A stretch of 64,000 nucleotides of DNA. It comes from Streptomyces corallincola (GTDB lineage: Bacteria > Actinomycetota > Actinomycetes > Streptomycetales > Streptomycetaceae). Below, piece by piece: positions 63,827 to 64,000 of this stretch; position 1 is the stretch's first letter; every line of letters begins with the position of its first letter. The stretch covers positions 57,306-121,305 of the forward strand of contig NZ_JAHRXF010000015.1 of assembly GCF_019104725.1 (NCBI RefSeq), written 5' to 3'. The notes beneath the pieces are model-generated. The model was given only the letters and a program-made list of their open reading frames with translations, did no database searches and was not told where the DNA came from. The position numbers and the translations under genes are program-made.

Positions 63827-64000
63827 GGCAAGACCGAGAAGTCGCCCTGCACAAAGCCCACGCCACGTACGCCCACGCCGACCGCGTTAAGCGCCTCGAA
63901 GAACAGACAGTCGCCTGGCGCCAAGCCAAGCATCTGACCGAGTACGTCACTGCGGTACGCGAACGCGGCACAGCCCTAACGGCCGGACCCGAACTGACTG
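63817..64000 (+). pseudogene. 5'-truncated gene fragment running off the window
   Basis: A rightward frame reading ALHKAHATYAHADRVKRL, then WRQAKHLTEYVTAVRERG has good codon bias and resembles the C-terminal helices of a Streptomyces accessory protein family. To the left it runs directly into antisense toxin sequence, with no start codon or upstream coding. The 5' part appears lost at a junction near 63815. The end lies outside the window. Confidence 0.4.

Overview
The window is high-GC DNA with strong third-position G/C bias, many GTG starts, 4-bp start/stop overlaps (GTGA, ATGA, TTGA) and typical actinomycete families: DUF397, XRE with a DUF5753-type C-terminus, DUF6099, PaaX, SepF-like, MutA/MutB/MeaB, Pnkp/Hen1 and HATPase anti-sigma-like proteins. 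It is almost certainly a Streptomyces or close relative chromosome. No rRNA, tRNA or CRISPR array was recognised. GC falls only in the last ~0.7 kb.

Layout. (1) 30-7377: a catabolic cluster resembling aerobic CoA-dependent 2-aminobenzoate (anthranilate) degradation: RidA-like protein, acyl-CoA dehydrogenase, aryl-CoA ligase, PaaX-type regulator, monooxygenase/old-yellow-enzyme fusion, enoyl-CoA hydratase. Its two leftward promoters share the same architecture and the same palindrome. (2) 7743-12054: HATPase protein, amino-acid permease, ornithine carbamoyltransferase, arginine deiminase. (3) 12188-14355: SPFH/band-7 protein with 11-residue repeats, coupled to an NAD-kinase-like protein. (4) 14632-18924: a tightly coupled four-gene operon (MfnB-type furan synthase, aldehyde dehydrogenase, zinc alcohol dehydrogenase, methyltransferase) that looks like a small furan-metabolite pathway. 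(5) 19021-23099: Hen1/Pnkp RNA repair pair. (6) 23197-30324: assorted genes, including an F420-type oxidoreductase, a degenerate Nudix remnant, DUF6099, a MazG-like protein, an ATPase, a SepF paralogue and a membrane protein. (7) 30594-35688: leaderless mutA, then mutB and meaB. (8) 36162-40631: two hydrolases, an FeS-type photolyase-like protein and a Crp/Fnr regulator.

(9) 40918-60512 is the most interesting part: ten co-directional genes, six of the nine junctions with 4-bp overlaps, closed by a 12-bp-stem terminator. In order: class III cyclase-like protein, large P-loop/repeat protein, band-7-like protein, Pycsar-effector-like (PycTM/DUF5706) membrane protein, secreted/anchored vWA protein, tubulin-like GTPase, an unrecognised membrane protein, pseudokinase, TRAFAC-like GTPase, and a GAP1-like GTPase-associated protein with a Q/G tract. 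It combines a cyclic-nucleotide signalling pair with a cytoskeletal GTPase and a kinase-like/GTPase signalling set. A CRP-type operator lies in front of it, next to the Crp/Fnr gene.

(10) 60563-64000: a DUF397/XRE/HATPase regulatory trio, a DUF3253 protein, a fragment of a lipoprotein-like gene, and an orphan colicin-E3-type ribonuclease tip with a coupled acidic immunity candidate, ending at an apparent recombination junction.
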